Assembly (NCBI GenBank): GCA_005938025.2
Contig: VCCI02000001.1
Span: 496,001 to 560,000 of the forward strand
Direction of reading: 5' to 3'
DNA length: 64,000 nucleotides
From: Inquilinus sp. KBS0705
Lineage (GTDB): Bacteria > Bacteroidota > Bacteroidia > Sphingobacteriales > Sphingobacteriaceae
Part shown: positions 54,906-63,496 of the stretch, one piece after another
How positions within the stretch are numbered: the first letter of the stretch is position 1
Layout: every line of letters begins with the position of its first letter
The notes under the pieces: model-generated
Seen by the model: the letters and a program-made list of their open reading frames with translations, nothing else
What the model was told of the DNA's origin: nothing
Databases searched by the model: none
Made by a program: the position numbers and the translations under genes

Positions 54906-57029
54906 ATGCAGCCCGAAAAATTTTACTATGATAATAAGATAGTGCGGAATTTTGGTATTGCCACCATTATATGGGGTATTATCGGAATGACAGTTGGCCT
55001 TATTGCCGCTATTCAATTATTTAAGCCCACTATGAATATGGGCAACCAGTACACCACCTTTGGCCGTATTCGCCCCCTGCACACCAACGCCGTGATCTTC
55101 GCGTTTGTTGGCAACGCCATATTCATGGGCGTTTACTATTCCTTGCAGCGGCTTTTAAAAGCACGCATGTTCAGCAACTTTTTAAGCAACGTACATTTTT
55201 GGGGCTGGCAGCTGATCATCTTATCGGCTGTTATCACCCTGCCTTTAGGGTTTACAACCTCGCACGAGTATGCCGAGCTGGAATGGCCCATTGATATTGC
55301 CATTACCCTAATATGGGTGGTTTTTGGTGTCAATATGTTTGGCACCATTTTTAAACGCCGCGAGCGGCATTTATATGTGGCCATTTGGTTTTACATAGCC
55401 ACGTTTGTAACCATTGCTGTACTGCATATTGTAAATTCTTTCGAGTTGCCGGTATCGGCATTTAAAAGCTATATGGTTTATGCCGGCGTACAGGATGCGC
55501 TGGTACAATGGTGGTATGGGCATAATGCGGTTGCGTTTTTCCTGACTACTCCCTACCTGGGTATGATGTATTACTTTTTACCCAAGATGGCTAACCGGCC
55601 TATTTATTCATATAAACTGAGTATCCTGCATTTTTGGGCGCTGATATTTATTTATATATGGGCTGGTCCGCATCATTTGCTATACACCACGTTGCCAAGC
55701 TGGGCACAATCGTTAGGTATTGTGTTTTCGATTATGCTGATAGCGCCGAGCTGGGGCGGTATGATCAACGGATTGTTAACCCTGCGCGGTGCATGGGACA
55801 AAGTTCGCGATGATGTGGTACTGAAATTTATGGTGGTTGGCTTAACCGCCTACGGCATGGCCACCTTTGAAGGCCCAATGCTATCTCTTAAACAGGTAAA
55901 TGGCCTTGCCCACTTTACCGATTGGATAGTGGCACACGTACACGTTGGCGCCCTCGGCTGGAACGGTTTTTTAACTTTTGCCATTTTATACTGGGTAATA
56001 CCACGTATTTATAAAACACAGCTTTACTCAAACAAGATGGCTGCCTTCCACTTTTGGATAGGTACGATGGGCATATTGTTTTATGCAATACCGATGTACT
56101 GGGCAGGTTTTACCCAGGGATTGATGCTTAAAGAATTCACCCCTGAAGGGATGCTAAAGTATCCCAACTTTTTGGAAACCACGCTGCGCATAATTCCAAT
56201 GCATGTTATGCGCTCTATAGGCGGAACATTTTACTTGCTGGGTGTAATTGTGATGGCTTATAACCTTGCCCGCACTATGCTGCAGGGTAAGCTGGTAGCC
56301 AACGAAGCCGCCGAATCTATGCCGTTAGAGCCGGTGAATGCTGCCACAGAAAGCGGATGGCACCGTAAGCTCGAACGCAGGCCCATCCAACTAATGGTTG
56401 CGGCGCTGATCGTGATCCTGATAGGTACGGTGATAGAACTGATGCCAACCATGACCATCTCCTCAAACGTGCCCACCATTGCCAGTGTAAAGCCTTACAC
56501 CCCGCTCGAACTGCAGGGGCGGGATATCTATATCCGCGAAGGCTGTTCAAACTGCCACTCGCAAACAGTAAGGCCCTTCCGGTCAGAGACGGAGCGTTAT
56601 GGGGAATACAGTAAGGCCGGTGAGTTTGTGTACGATCACCCCTTCCTTTGGGGATCCAAACGTACCGGGCCGGACCTGGCGCGTGAAGGGCAAAAATACG
56701 GCAATGCCTGGCATTATAACCACATGATGGACCCAAGGCTGATGTCGCCCGGAAGTATCATGCCAAATTATGACTGGCTGCTAACCCAAACGTTAGATAC
56801 GACCACTACACGGACTAAAATAAGCGCCATGCGTACGCTGGGTGTGCCTTACGCCCCGGGATATGAAAACAAAGCCAATGCCGACTTGAACAAGCAGGCG
56901 CAAGGAATTGCAGACAATCTTGCCAAGGATAAAATAAAAGTGAAAAACGATAAAGAGATCATCGCCATTATAGCTTACCTGCAAAGGTTAGGTACTGATA
57001 TTAAAGCAAACAAAACCGCTAATAAATAA
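54906..57029 (+). CDS. ccoNO: Fused cytochrome cbb3 oxidase subunits I and II (CcoN-CcoO)
   Basis: A 707-residue fusion, as in many Bacteroidota. The N-terminal ~475 residues form the haem-copper subunit with about twelve helices and histidines for haem b and the haem b3/CuB centre (RPLHTNAVIFAFVG, WYGHNAVAFFLTTP, GPHHLLYTTLPSWAQ, WIVAHVHVGALGWNG). After a last helix the C-terminal domain carries one c-type haem site CSNCH with GSKRTGPDLAREG and the MSPGSIMPNYDWL region that supplies the Met ligand. It reduces oxygen at low concentration and is proton-pumping. ccoQ follows after 8 nt. Confidence 0.95.
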   Translation: MQPEKFYYDNKIVRNFGIATIIWGIIGMTVGLIAAIQLFKPTMNMGNQYTTFGRIRPLHTNAVIFAFVGNAIFMGVYYSLQRLLKARMFSNFLSNVHFWGWQLIILSAVITLPLGFTTSHEYAELEWPIDIAITLIWVVFGVNMFGTIFKRRERHLYVAIWFYIATFVTIAVLHIVNSFELPVSAFKSYMVYAGVQDALVQWWYGHNAVAFFLTTPYLGMMYYFLPKMANRPIYSYKLSILHFWALIFIYIWAGPHHLLYTTLPSWAQSLGIVFSIMLIAPSWGGMINGLLTLRGAWDKVRDDVVLKFMVVGLTAYGMATFEGPMLSLKQVNGLAHFTDWIVAHVHVGALGWNGFLTFAILYWVIPRIYKTQLYSNKMAAFHFWIGTMGILFYAIPMYWAGFTQGLMLKEFTPEGMLKYPNFLETTLRIIPMHVMRSIGGTFYLLGVIVMAYNLARTMLQGKLVANEAAESMPLEPVNAATESGWHRKLERRPIQLMVAALIVILIGTVIELMPTMTISSNVPTIASVKPYTPLELQGRDIYIREGCSNCHSQTVRPFRSETERYGEYSKAGEFVYDHPFLWGSKRTGPDLAREGQKYGNAWHYNHMMDPRLMSPGSIMPNYDWLLTQTLDTTTTRTKISAMRTLGVPYAPGYENKANADLNKQAQGIADNLAKDKIKVKNDKEIIAIIAYLQRLGTDIKANKTANK

Positions 57030-57037
57030 TAAAAACC

Positions 57038-57229
57038 ATGTTTAAACAATTCACCGAGAACATAAACGGGCACCAGGTTTACCTGCTTAGCTCACTGGGT
57101 ATATTCCTTGTATTTTTTATCGTAGTCACTATTATTTTATTGCGGTTAGGCCAAAATCATGTAGACCACATGAGCGAACTTCCGCTGAGCGATAACGAGA
57201 TCGATCCATCAAAAAATATTTTACAATGA
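57038..57229 (+). CDS. ccoQ: CcoQ-like small subunit
   Basis: 63 residues with one membrane helix (VYLLSSLGIFLVFFIVVTIILL) and an acidic tail (SELPLSDNEIDPSKN), in the position and size of CcoQ in the cbb3 operon. Sequence similarity in this subunit is weak, so the call relies on place. Its stop overlaps the ccoP start (ATGA). Confidence 0.75.
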   Translation: MFKQFTENINGHQVYLLSSLGIFLVFFIVVTIILLRLGQNHVDHMSELPLSDNEIDPSKNILQ

Positions 57230-58113
57230 AGAGGCGGCTTTTTATAATCACAACAATCGTATTTGCAACGCAGCAAAGCTTTGCGCAGAGCGACAGCATG
57301 GTGCCGGACGATATTAAGAACTACATTGGCTATGGTGCCATTGTAACCATGCTGCTGTTGTTTTTAGGCGTTATGCTGGTTTTGTTGCGCACCTTTAGAG
57401 TGCTTACCCGTGTGATCTTAAAATCGCAGGGGTTTACCAATCAGCAGATTGAAGAGGAACTACAGCCGGTAAAAAAAGAGAAAAAGCCCAAAGGCGAGGT
57501 TTGGAACAAACTGTTATCCTTAAAGCCATTATCAGAAGAAAAGAGCCTGATCATGGAACACGAATATGATGGTATACAGGAATTGAATAACCCAACGCCG
57601 GCTTGGTTTATGGTGCTATTTTACTCCACCATCATTTTCGCGGTAGGGTATTTATTGGTTTACCACGTGTTTGATATTGGCCAGCTACAGGATGCCGAGT
57701 ATAAAACGGAAATGGCCCAAGCCGAGGTGGCTAAAAAGATCTACCTGAGCAAAGCTGCTAACCAGGTAGATGAAAATACGGTTAAGCTGACGACTGATCC
57801 CGCTTTATTAGCCGAAGGTAAAACGGTATTCAAACAAACCTGCGCGCCTTGTCATGGCGACAATGCCCAGGGTGTTGTTGGCCCTAACCTAACGGATGAG
57901 TATTGGCTGCATGGTAATAAGATCAACGATATTTTTAAAACCATCAAATACGGGGTGCTTGCCAAAGGGATGCCAACGTGGGAGAAGCAGCTATCACCAA
58001 AGCAAATTGCCAGTGTGTCTAACTATATTTTATCCATACAGGGCACGCATCCGGCGGGTGCTAAAGAACCCCAGGGCGACAAAGCACCCGGCGAAAAATT
58101 AGCATCTAATTAA
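57226..58113 (+). CDS. ccoP: Cytochrome cbb3 oxidase subunit III (CcoP), monohaem
   Basis: A 295-residue membrane-bound c-type cytochrome. A signal-like helix (about 5-20), a second helix (about 28-55), a charged cytoplasmic loop and a third helix (about 125-147, WFMVLFYSTIIFAVGYLLVY) precede a periplasmic domain with one haem site, CAPCHGDN, and the Met region GVLAKGMPTWEKQL. Proteobacterial CcoP has two haem-binding domains; this form has only one, as known in Bacteroidota. It feeds electrons to CcoNO. Confidence 0.93.
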   Translation: MKRRLFIITTIVFATQQSFAQSDSMVPDDIKNYIGYGAIVTMLLLFLGVMLVLLRTFRVLTRVILKSQGFTNQQIEEELQPVKKEKKPKGEVWNKLLSLKPLSEEKSLIMEHEYDGIQELNNPTPAWFMVLFYSTIIFAVGYLLVYHVFDIGQLQDAEYKTEMAQAEVAKKIYLSKAANQVDENTVKLTTDPALLAEGKTVFKQTCAPCHGDNAQGVVGPNLTDEYWLHGNKINDIFKTIKYGVLAKGMPTWEKQLSPKQIASVSNYILSIQGTHPAGAKEPQGDKAPGEKLASN

Positions 58114-58115
58114 TT

Positions 58116-59489
58116 ATGATAGATACAGTGATAGGTGGAGTGGTGGAAGAGAAGAGACGGTGGCTGTATCCTGCTTTGCGGAAAGGAAAGCTGTATCATT
58201 GGCGATCGGCGATTAGCTATGTGTACCTGCTTTTCTTTTTCGCAGGGCCATTTTTAAGGATAGGCGGGCAGCCGTTTTTGCTGCTCAACGTTATCGAACG
58301 CAAGTTTGTCATATTAGGGCAGGTTTTCTGGCCTCAGGATATCTTCCTGTTTGTGATAGCCACCCTTGTTTTTGTCGTTTTCGTTACACTTTTTACCATT
58401 GCTTTCGGGCGGATATTTTGTGGATGGATCTGCCCGCAAACCATTTTTATGGAACTGGTTTTCCGAAAAATAGAGATCTGGATAGAAGGCGACGCCAACA
58501 AACGTCGTATACTGGATGCGGGCGAATGGACAAACGAAAAGATTGTAAAAAAGATGGCTAAGCACTTTATATTTATCTTGCTGTCTTTCCTTATCGCCAA
58601 CACCTTCCTGGCCTATGTTATCGGAAGCGAAAATTTAATAAAGATCATTACCCAACCGGTTACCGCCCATGTTGTGGGCTTTATTAGTATCTGGGTATTT
58701 ACGGCGGTTTTTTACGTGGTATACAGCCAGGTACGCGAGTTGGTTTGCACCGTGATATGCCCATACGGCCGTTTACAGGGTGTTTTGATAGATAAGGATA
58801 CCGTTGTAGTTGCTTATGACGACGTGAGGGGCGAGCCACGCGGTAAGCTGAAAAAAGATGCGGACCAAATTTTGAAAGGTGATTGCGTGGATTGCGACCT
58901 GTGTGTGGCCGTTTGTCCTACGGGGATAGATATCAGAAAGGGAACCCAGTTAGAATGTATTAACTGTACGGCTTGTATAGATGCATGTAACCATGTAATG
59001 GACAAGATAAACAAGCCTTTAAACCTGATTGGTTACTATTCGGAGAATATGATAACGAATAACCAAAAACCATCTTTTACCTGGCGGATGGCCGGTTACA
59101 GTGCGATTATGGTATTACTGATAGGAGTATTAAGTTATTTTATATTTAGCCGCAGCGATATGGATATCACTATCATGCGTAGCGCAGGCATGCTTTACCA
59201 GGAACAGCCCGGCGGGTACATCAGCAATATTTATAACGCCGAGATCATTAATAAATCGAACGAAACAAAATTGGTAAGCATTAAAGCAACTGACCCGGCC
59301 ATTAAAATAAAATACATCCAGTCGCCGGGGGCTATTGCAAAGGGTGGGTCGGTAAAAGTTGTGTTTTTTGTCATGGTGCCCGCTGCTTTTATTCATTCGC
59401 CAAAAACAACTGTCAAATTGCAATTATTAAACGGTAATAAAGTGCTCGAAACCGAAAGCACGTCATTTATAGGGCCAATAAACAATTAA
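58116..59489 (+). CDS. ccoG: CcoG/RdxA-type iron-sulfur membrane protein
   Basis: A 457-residue protein with about five helices and a polyferredoxin domain. The first cluster motif is CDLCVAVCPTGIDI and the second CINCTACIDACNHVM, with additional conserved CGWICPQ and CTVICPYGRLQG, as in CcoG. The C-terminal IgG-like domain (FixG_C) has GYISNIYNAEIINKSNE. CcoG works as a copper reductase during cbb3 assembly. It starts 2 nt after ccoP. Confidence 0.93.
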   Translation: MIDTVIGGVVEEKRRWLYPALRKGKLYHWRSAISYVYLLFFFAGPFLRIGGQPFLLLNVIERKFVILGQVFWPQDIFLFVIATLVFVVFVTLFTIAFGRIFCGWICPQTIFMELVFRKIEIWIEGDANKRRILDAGEWTNEKIVKKMAKHFIFILLSFLIANTFLAYVIGSENLIKIITQPVTAHVVGFISIWVFTAVFYVVYSQVRELVCTVICPYGRLQGVLIDKDTVVVAYDDVRGEPRGKLKKDADQILKGDCVDCDLCVAVCPTGIDIRKGTQLECINCTACIDACNHVMDKINKPLNLIGYYSENMITNNQKPSFTWRMAGYSAIMVLLIGVLSYFIFSRSDMDITIMRSAGMLYQEQPGGYISNIYNAEIINKSNETKLVSIKATDPAIKIKYIQSPGAIAKGGSVKVVFFVMVPAAFIHSPKTTVKLQLLNGNKVLETESTSFIGPINN

Positions 59490-59493
59490 CGAT

Positions 59494-59922
59494 ATGAACT
59501 GGGGAAAAGGATTAGTTATAGTGATGCTGCTTTTTATAGGGTTCATAGTCAGCATGAGTTGTTATATGTTCAGCATGCCCGCTGATGATTATGATCATCA
59601 ATATTACGAGAAGGGTTTGAATTTTAATCAGGACTATGCAAAAGAAAAACAGGTGGCAACAGACGATGCACAGCCGGTAATAAAGCAGGTAAATGGCGAG
59701 ATTTCTATTGAATTTAAACAACCTGCTGTTGGGGAAGTAAAGCTGATTACCCCCTTGGGTAAAAGTAAAGACCTGATGTTTCCTTTAAATACAAATGGAG
59801 GCACTCAGGCACGTATACCCTTAAATAGGTTAGCGCCCGGGCGTTGGAGCATACGGATAGACTGGAAGAGCAGTGATAAGGGTTATTTATATCAACAGGA
59901 TTTATATATCGATGGGAAATAA
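59494..59922 (+). CDS. ccoH: FixH/CcoH-family protein
   Basis: A 142-residue protein with one N-terminal membrane helix (LVIVMLLFIGFIVSMSCYMF) followed by a small beta domain. The YYEKGLNFNQDY segment is the family signature, and a C-terminal WSIRIDWKSSDKGYLYQQDLYI strand region completes it. CcoH/FixH assists assembly and is a minor subunit of cbb3 oxidase. It starts 4 nt after ccoG and overlaps the next gene by 11 nt. Confidence 0.9.
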   Translation: MNWGKGLVIVMLLFIGFIVSMSCYMFSMPADDYDHQYYEKGLNFNQDYAKEKQVATDDAQPVIKQVNGEISIEFKQPAVGEVKLITPLGKSKDLMFPLNTNGGTQARIPLNRLAPGRWSIRIDWKSSDKGYLYQQDLYIDGK

Positions 59923-60595
59923 TCAGGTTGCATTTTTAATAGGCCTTTTTGGCAGCGTGCATTGTGTTGGGATGTGCGGGCCGTTGGCTTTCAGCATCCC
60001 ATCTAATAGAAAGCATGCGTGGTCACTAGTTACTGATAAGTTGTTGTATAACCTTGGGCGGGTGATTACCTACTCGTGTTTGGGCTTGCTTTTGGGCTAT
60101 TTGGGTAAGCTATTCTGGCTCTCAGGCATGCAACAAATCATTAGCATACTGAGTGGTATGTTTATTGTAGTTCTTGGCATCGTTAGGCTTATTAAGTTTA
60201 AAAATAAGATAAGTTATGATGTTTACTTCCCATGGTTTTATAAATTGATCAATTTGGCTGTTAAGCGTAAAGCCGGCCATCTGGCCCTTGGCATGCTTAA
60301 CGGCTTTCTGCCATGTGGTTTTGTTTATGTTGCGCTTTTTGGCGCCTTAAACACTACATCGCCTGCGGGTGCCGCGCAATTTATGTTTTGGTTTGGGATG
60401 GGCACTTTCCCACTTATGTTTATCGCTACGCTTAGTTTCGGCTTTCTAAGCCCATTAATACGCCGTCGGATAAATGGGATAATGCCTTACCTGATGGTAT
60501 GCCTCGGCTTTTGGTTTATTTTGCGTGGTTGGGGTTTGAACATTCCTTATTTAAGCCCAGTCGTTAAAGAAGTGGGCGTTGAGGTGTGCCATTAA
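59912..60595 (+). CDS. SafE/DsbD-like membrane protein of the cbb3 locus
   Basis: The ATG at 59912 overlaps the ccoH end and gives 227 residues; a longer frame beginning at 59873 reads inside ccoH. It has six membrane helices and the CcdA/SafE-type motif GSVHCVGMCGPLAF, with conserved cysteines, and NGFLPCGFVYVALFGAL. It belongs to the sulfite exporter TauE/SafE family (DsbD_2-like), which often closes cbb3 operons and is thought to help copper supply or thiol redox in the periplasm. Confidence 0.88.
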   Translation: MGNNQVAFLIGLFGSVHCVGMCGPLAFSIPSNRKHAWSLVTDKLLYNLGRVITYSCLGLLLGYLGKLFWLSGMQQIISILSGMFIVVLGIVRLIKFKNKISYDVYFPWFYKLINLAVKRKAGHLALGMLNGFLPCGFVYVALFGALNTTSPAGAAQFMFWFGMGTFPLMFIATLSFGFLSPLIRRRINGIMPYLMVCLGFWFILRGWGLNIPYLSPVVKEVGVEVCH

Positions 60596-60609
60596 TCTCT
60601 CTTACAGAA

Positions 60610-60625
60610 TGTGATCAGCGTCACC
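60610..60625. promoter_or_regulatory. Crp/Fnr-type palindrome upstream of the small membrane protein and adhP
   Basis: TGTGATCAGCGTCACC: GTGA and TCAC in mirror, TGTGA-N6-TCAC(A/C), close to the Crp consensus and, in the inner part, to the candidate at 52192-52205 (GTGAT-N4-GTCAC versus CTGAT-N4-ATCAC). It ends 72 nt before the ATG at 60697, at a normal distance for an activator. The regulator is not in this window. Confidence 0.5.
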
Positions 60626-60696
60626 TTTTTGGTGTTTCGGCATCATTCATTATAAGTGTGTAATAGGCCACTTTTGTCATAATAAAAAACATCATT

Positions 60697-61035
60697 ATGG
60701 CAACTTTAACAAACACAGCAGCTCAGTGGAGCGAAGTTTCTTTAACCAATAACAACCTATTAACCAAAATAACAACCTGGGCCGATAAGCAAGCCCCTAA
60801 CCGTACCCTTTGGTTTATGGTATCCTTAATAGCCCAGGGCGTATTGTTCCTACCAGTTCCGGCTGTTTTGCTTTATTATTTTGATGCGCCGCTTGCTGTG
60901 CTGGCGGTAACTTTAGGCCTTTTCTTTTCAAATATCATAGCAGGTATGGGCGGCGCAGGTATTCGCGTAATGCTTGGCTTTTTTGCCTTCAGTATCCTTG
61001 CACATTTATTAATGATCCTTGTATTTACTTTTTAA
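60697..61035 (+). CDS. Small three-helix membrane protein, unrecognised (112 aa)
   Basis: A 112-residue protein that I do not recognise. Polar residues 1-35 are followed by about three membrane helices (WFMVSLIAQGVLFLPVPAVL, APLAVLAVTLGLFFSNIIAG, MLGFFAFSILAHLLMILVF). It starts 70 nt after a Crp/Fnr-like palindrome and ends 3 nt before adhP, so both are likely one transcript. A role linked to low-oxygen or fermentative growth is an inference from position only. Confidence 0.7.
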   Translation: MATLTNTAAQWSEVSLTNNNLLTKITTWADKQAPNRTLWFMVSLIAQGVLFLPVPAVLLYYFDAPLAVLAVTLGLFFSNIIAGMGGAGIRVMLGFFAFSILAHLLMILVFTF

Positions 61036-61038
61036 TTT

Positions 61039-62073
61039 ATGATACCAAAAACAATGAAAGCCGCTGTTATCCATGAATTTGGGCAGCCGCTTATAATAGA
61101 AGATGTACCGGTGCCAACCCCGGGCGATAGCCAGATCCTGGTAAAAGTGGTGGCTTGTGGCGTTTGCCATACCGACCTGCATGCCGCAAATGGCGACTGG
61201 CCTGTAAAACCGCAATTGCCACTAATACCGGGGCACGAAGCTATTGGCTATGTTGTGGCTTTGGGCACGGGCGTAAAAAATGTCGCCGTTGGCGATATAG
61301 TTGGCGCGCCCTGGCTTTACAGCGCCTGTGGCTGCTGCGAGTTCTGTATAACCGGATGGGAAACCCTTTGCGAAGAACAAAAGAACGGCGGCTACAGCGT
61401 TAACGGCGGTTTCGCTGAGTATGTAGTGGCCGATTCACGTTACGTTGCCCATTTCCCTAAGGGAATAAACTTTGCTGAAATGGCACCTATCATCTGTGCG
61501 GGTGTAACTGTTTACAAGGGGTTGAAAGAAACAGAAGTAAAACCCGGCGAATGGGTGGCCATATCAGGTGTTGGTGGTTTAGGCCACCTGGCTGTGCAAT
61601 ATGCCAAAGCAATGGGTATGCACGTTGCCGCGGTCGATATTGCTGACGATAAACTGGCGCTGGCCAAACAATTGGGTGCAGAGCTTACTGTGAATGCCCT
61701 AAATGAAAACCCGGGCGCGGTTTTGAAGAAAGCAACCGGTGGTATGCATGGTGTACTGGTTACTGCGGTATCGCCAATTGCTTTTGAGCAGGGGATAGGC
61801 ATGTTGCGCCGCAAAGGCACCATCGCTTTAAATGGTTTACCAAAGGGCAGTTTTGATCTTCCTATATTCGACACCGTGCTTAACCGCTATACCGTTCGCG
61901 GTTCCATAGTAGGCACTCGAAAAGACATGCAGGAAGCGATTGCTTTTGCAGTAGAGGGAAAGGTAAAAGCGGACATTCACACCGCCAAATTAGAAAATAT
62001 TAATAAAATTTTTGATGATATGCGTAAGGGAGATGTCACCGGCAGGGTAGTGCTGCAGATAGCAAGTGAGTAA
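61039..62073 (+). CDS. adhP: Zinc-dependent alcohol dehydrogenase (AdhP type)
   Basis: A 344-residue medium-chain dehydrogenase. The catalytic zinc is bound in CGVCHTDLHAANGDWP and PGHEAIGYV, the structural zinc in CGCCEFCITGWETLC, and the Rossmann motif is SGVGGLGHLAVQYAKAMG. Length and ligands fit the bacterial AdhP/ADH1 group that interconverts primary alcohols and aldehydes with NAD. It follows the small membrane protein by 3 nt and is ended by a hairpin. Confidence 0.93.
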   Translation: MIPKTMKAAVIHEFGQPLIIEDVPVPTPGDSQILVKVVACGVCHTDLHAANGDWPVKPQLPLIPGHEAIGYVVALGTGVKNVAVGDIVGAPWLYSACGCCEFCITGWETLCEEQKNGGYSVNGGFAEYVVADSRYVAHFPKGINFAEMAPIICAGVTVYKGLKETEVKPGEWVAISGVGGLGHLAVQYAKAMGMHVAAVDIADDKLALAKQLGAELTVNALNENPGAVLKKATGGMHGVLVTAVSPIAFEQGIGMLRRKGTIALNGLPKGSFDLPIFDTVLNRYTVRGSIVGTRKDMQEAIAFAVEGKVKADIHTAKLENINKIFDDMRKGDVTGRVVLQIASE

Positions 62074-62092
62074 GTTTAAATACATCAAAAGT

Positions 62093-62120
62093 AAAAGGCT
62101 ACTCAATTGGGTAGCCTTTT
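62093..62120. terminator. Bidirectional hairpin terminator between adhP and hemN
   Basis: AAAAGGCTAC (62093-62102) and its complement GTAGCCTTTT (62111-62120), extended inside by two further pairs around an AATT loop, followed by TTATTTATT. It lies 20 nt after adhP and 8 nt from the convergent hemN stop. Confidence 0.88.
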
Positions 62121-62127
62121 TTATTTA

Positions 62128-63489
62128 TTAGATAGCCATGCTAAATAGCTGAGTAGTTGGTTTATCGCTCCACAACCTGGCATCGAGCGCCATACAAATA
62201 TTCCGCAGAAAGCGTTTGCCGGTTTCAGTGACTTTAAGTCCCCAGGAGAACAGTTCGATCATACCATCCCGTGCCAGCGGTTCCAGGCGTTCAATACCTG
62301 CAAATAAAGCCTCACAGGATTCAATATGGTGGTTCCATGTAGTTTGGCCGGTGCACATAATTTGAAGTACATGTTTACGAATAATAAGGTCATCGTTCGT
62401 TAAAATATGCCCCTTAAAAACAGGGAATTCTTCCAGTTCAATATCATTAATATAGTCTTCCAGTTTTTTCTGATTTTGAGCAAAACCGTACCAGCTATCG
62501 CTAATTGCCGATACACCAAGACCGATCATTAATTGGGTATGCTGATGGGTATAACCCATAAAGTTACGATGCAAGGTTCCCTCTAAACCTGCAGTCACTA
62601 ATTCGTCTTCAGGCAGGGCAAAATGGTCCATGCCTATTTCTATATAGCCATAGTCTTTCAGAAGGCTTCGGCCAATTTCATAAAGTTTTGCTTTTGTAGG
62701 CGCATCCGGCAGATCCGCTTCTGTAAACTTGCGCTGGCCCGGCTTTATCCAGGGCACGTGGGCGTAGCTATAAAAAGCTATCCTGTCAGGCACCAATTCG
62801 CTCACTAGGTGCATGGTTTTTACCAGGCTATCAGTGGTTTGCAAAGGCAGTCCGTAAATTAAGTCGTAATTTATGGAAGTGTATCCAATTTTTCGGGCTA
62901 TGTAGGTTACGTTACGCACCTGTTCTAATGTTTGGTAGCGGTTGATGATCAACTGCACGGCCGGATCAAAATCCTGTATCCCCAGGCTTAACCGCCTGAA
63001 ACCAAGATCAAACAACGTTTGTAAATGTGCTTCGGTTGTGTTGCCGGGATGCGCTTCAAAGCTAAATTCGGCTTTAGGGTGGATGTTTACCCAATCTAAC
63101 AAGCCTGCTATCAACTTTTGCAGGTTATACGGACTAAAAAAAGTAGGCGTGCCGCCCCCCAAATGAAGCTCTCTTATCACGGGTACATCTTCCATAATAG
63201 CCTTGTACATCTGCCATTCTTTCAAAACAGCATGGATATAGGGTTCCTCTACATGATGGTTTTTTGTGATGCGGGTGTTACAACCGCAATACGTACAAAG
63301 ACTTTCACAAAAAGGTAAATGTATATAGAGACTTATCCCATCCTCAACGTTTGTTTCATAAAAGGAGGCCTTTACGGAGCGCAGCCATTGCTGGTTGCTA
63401 AAATTATCAGTATCCCAGTAAGGCATCGTGGGATAGCTGGTATAACGCGGCGCTGCTACGTTGTACTTTTCGGTGAGATGCTTATCCAT
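62128..63489 (-). CDS. hemN: Oxygen-independent coproporphyrinogen III oxidase
   Basis: A 453-residue radical SAM enzyme that makes protoporphyrinogen IX without oxygen in haem synthesis. The ATG at 63489 (MDKHLTEKYNVAAPRYTSYP) matches the family start; the frame to 63558 adds 23 unrelated residues and overlaps the upstream gene. The iron-sulfur motif is CESLCTYCGC, followed by LGGGTPTFF, the SAM-binding loop, and GIQDFDPAVQ. Aerobic growth would also need HemY/HemF-like steps elsewhere. It complements the low-oxygen oxidases of the window. Confidence 0.95.
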   Translation of the reverse strand: MDKHLTEKYNVAAPRYTSYPTMPYWDTDNFSNQQWLRSVKASFYETNVEDGISLYIHLPFCESLCTYCGCNTRITKNHHVEEPYIHAVLKEWQMYKAIMEDVPVIRELHLGGGTPTFFSPYNLQKLIAGLLDWVNIHPKAEFSFEAHPGNTTEAHLQTLFDLGFRRLSLGIQDFDPAVQLIINRYQTLEQVRNVTYIARKIGYTSINYDLIYGLPLQTTDSLVKTMHLVSELVPDRIAFYSYAHVPWIKPGQRKFTEADLPDAPTKAKLYEIGRSLLKDYGYIEIGMDHFALPEDELVTAGLEGTLHRNFMGYTHQHTQLMIGLGVSAISDSWYGFAQNQKKLEDYINDIELEEFPVFKGHILTNDDLIIRKHVLQIMCTGQTTWNHHIESCEALFAGIERLEPLARDGMIELFSWGLKVTETGKRFLRNICMALDARLWSDKPTTQLFSMAI

Positions 63490-63496
63490 AACGAAG

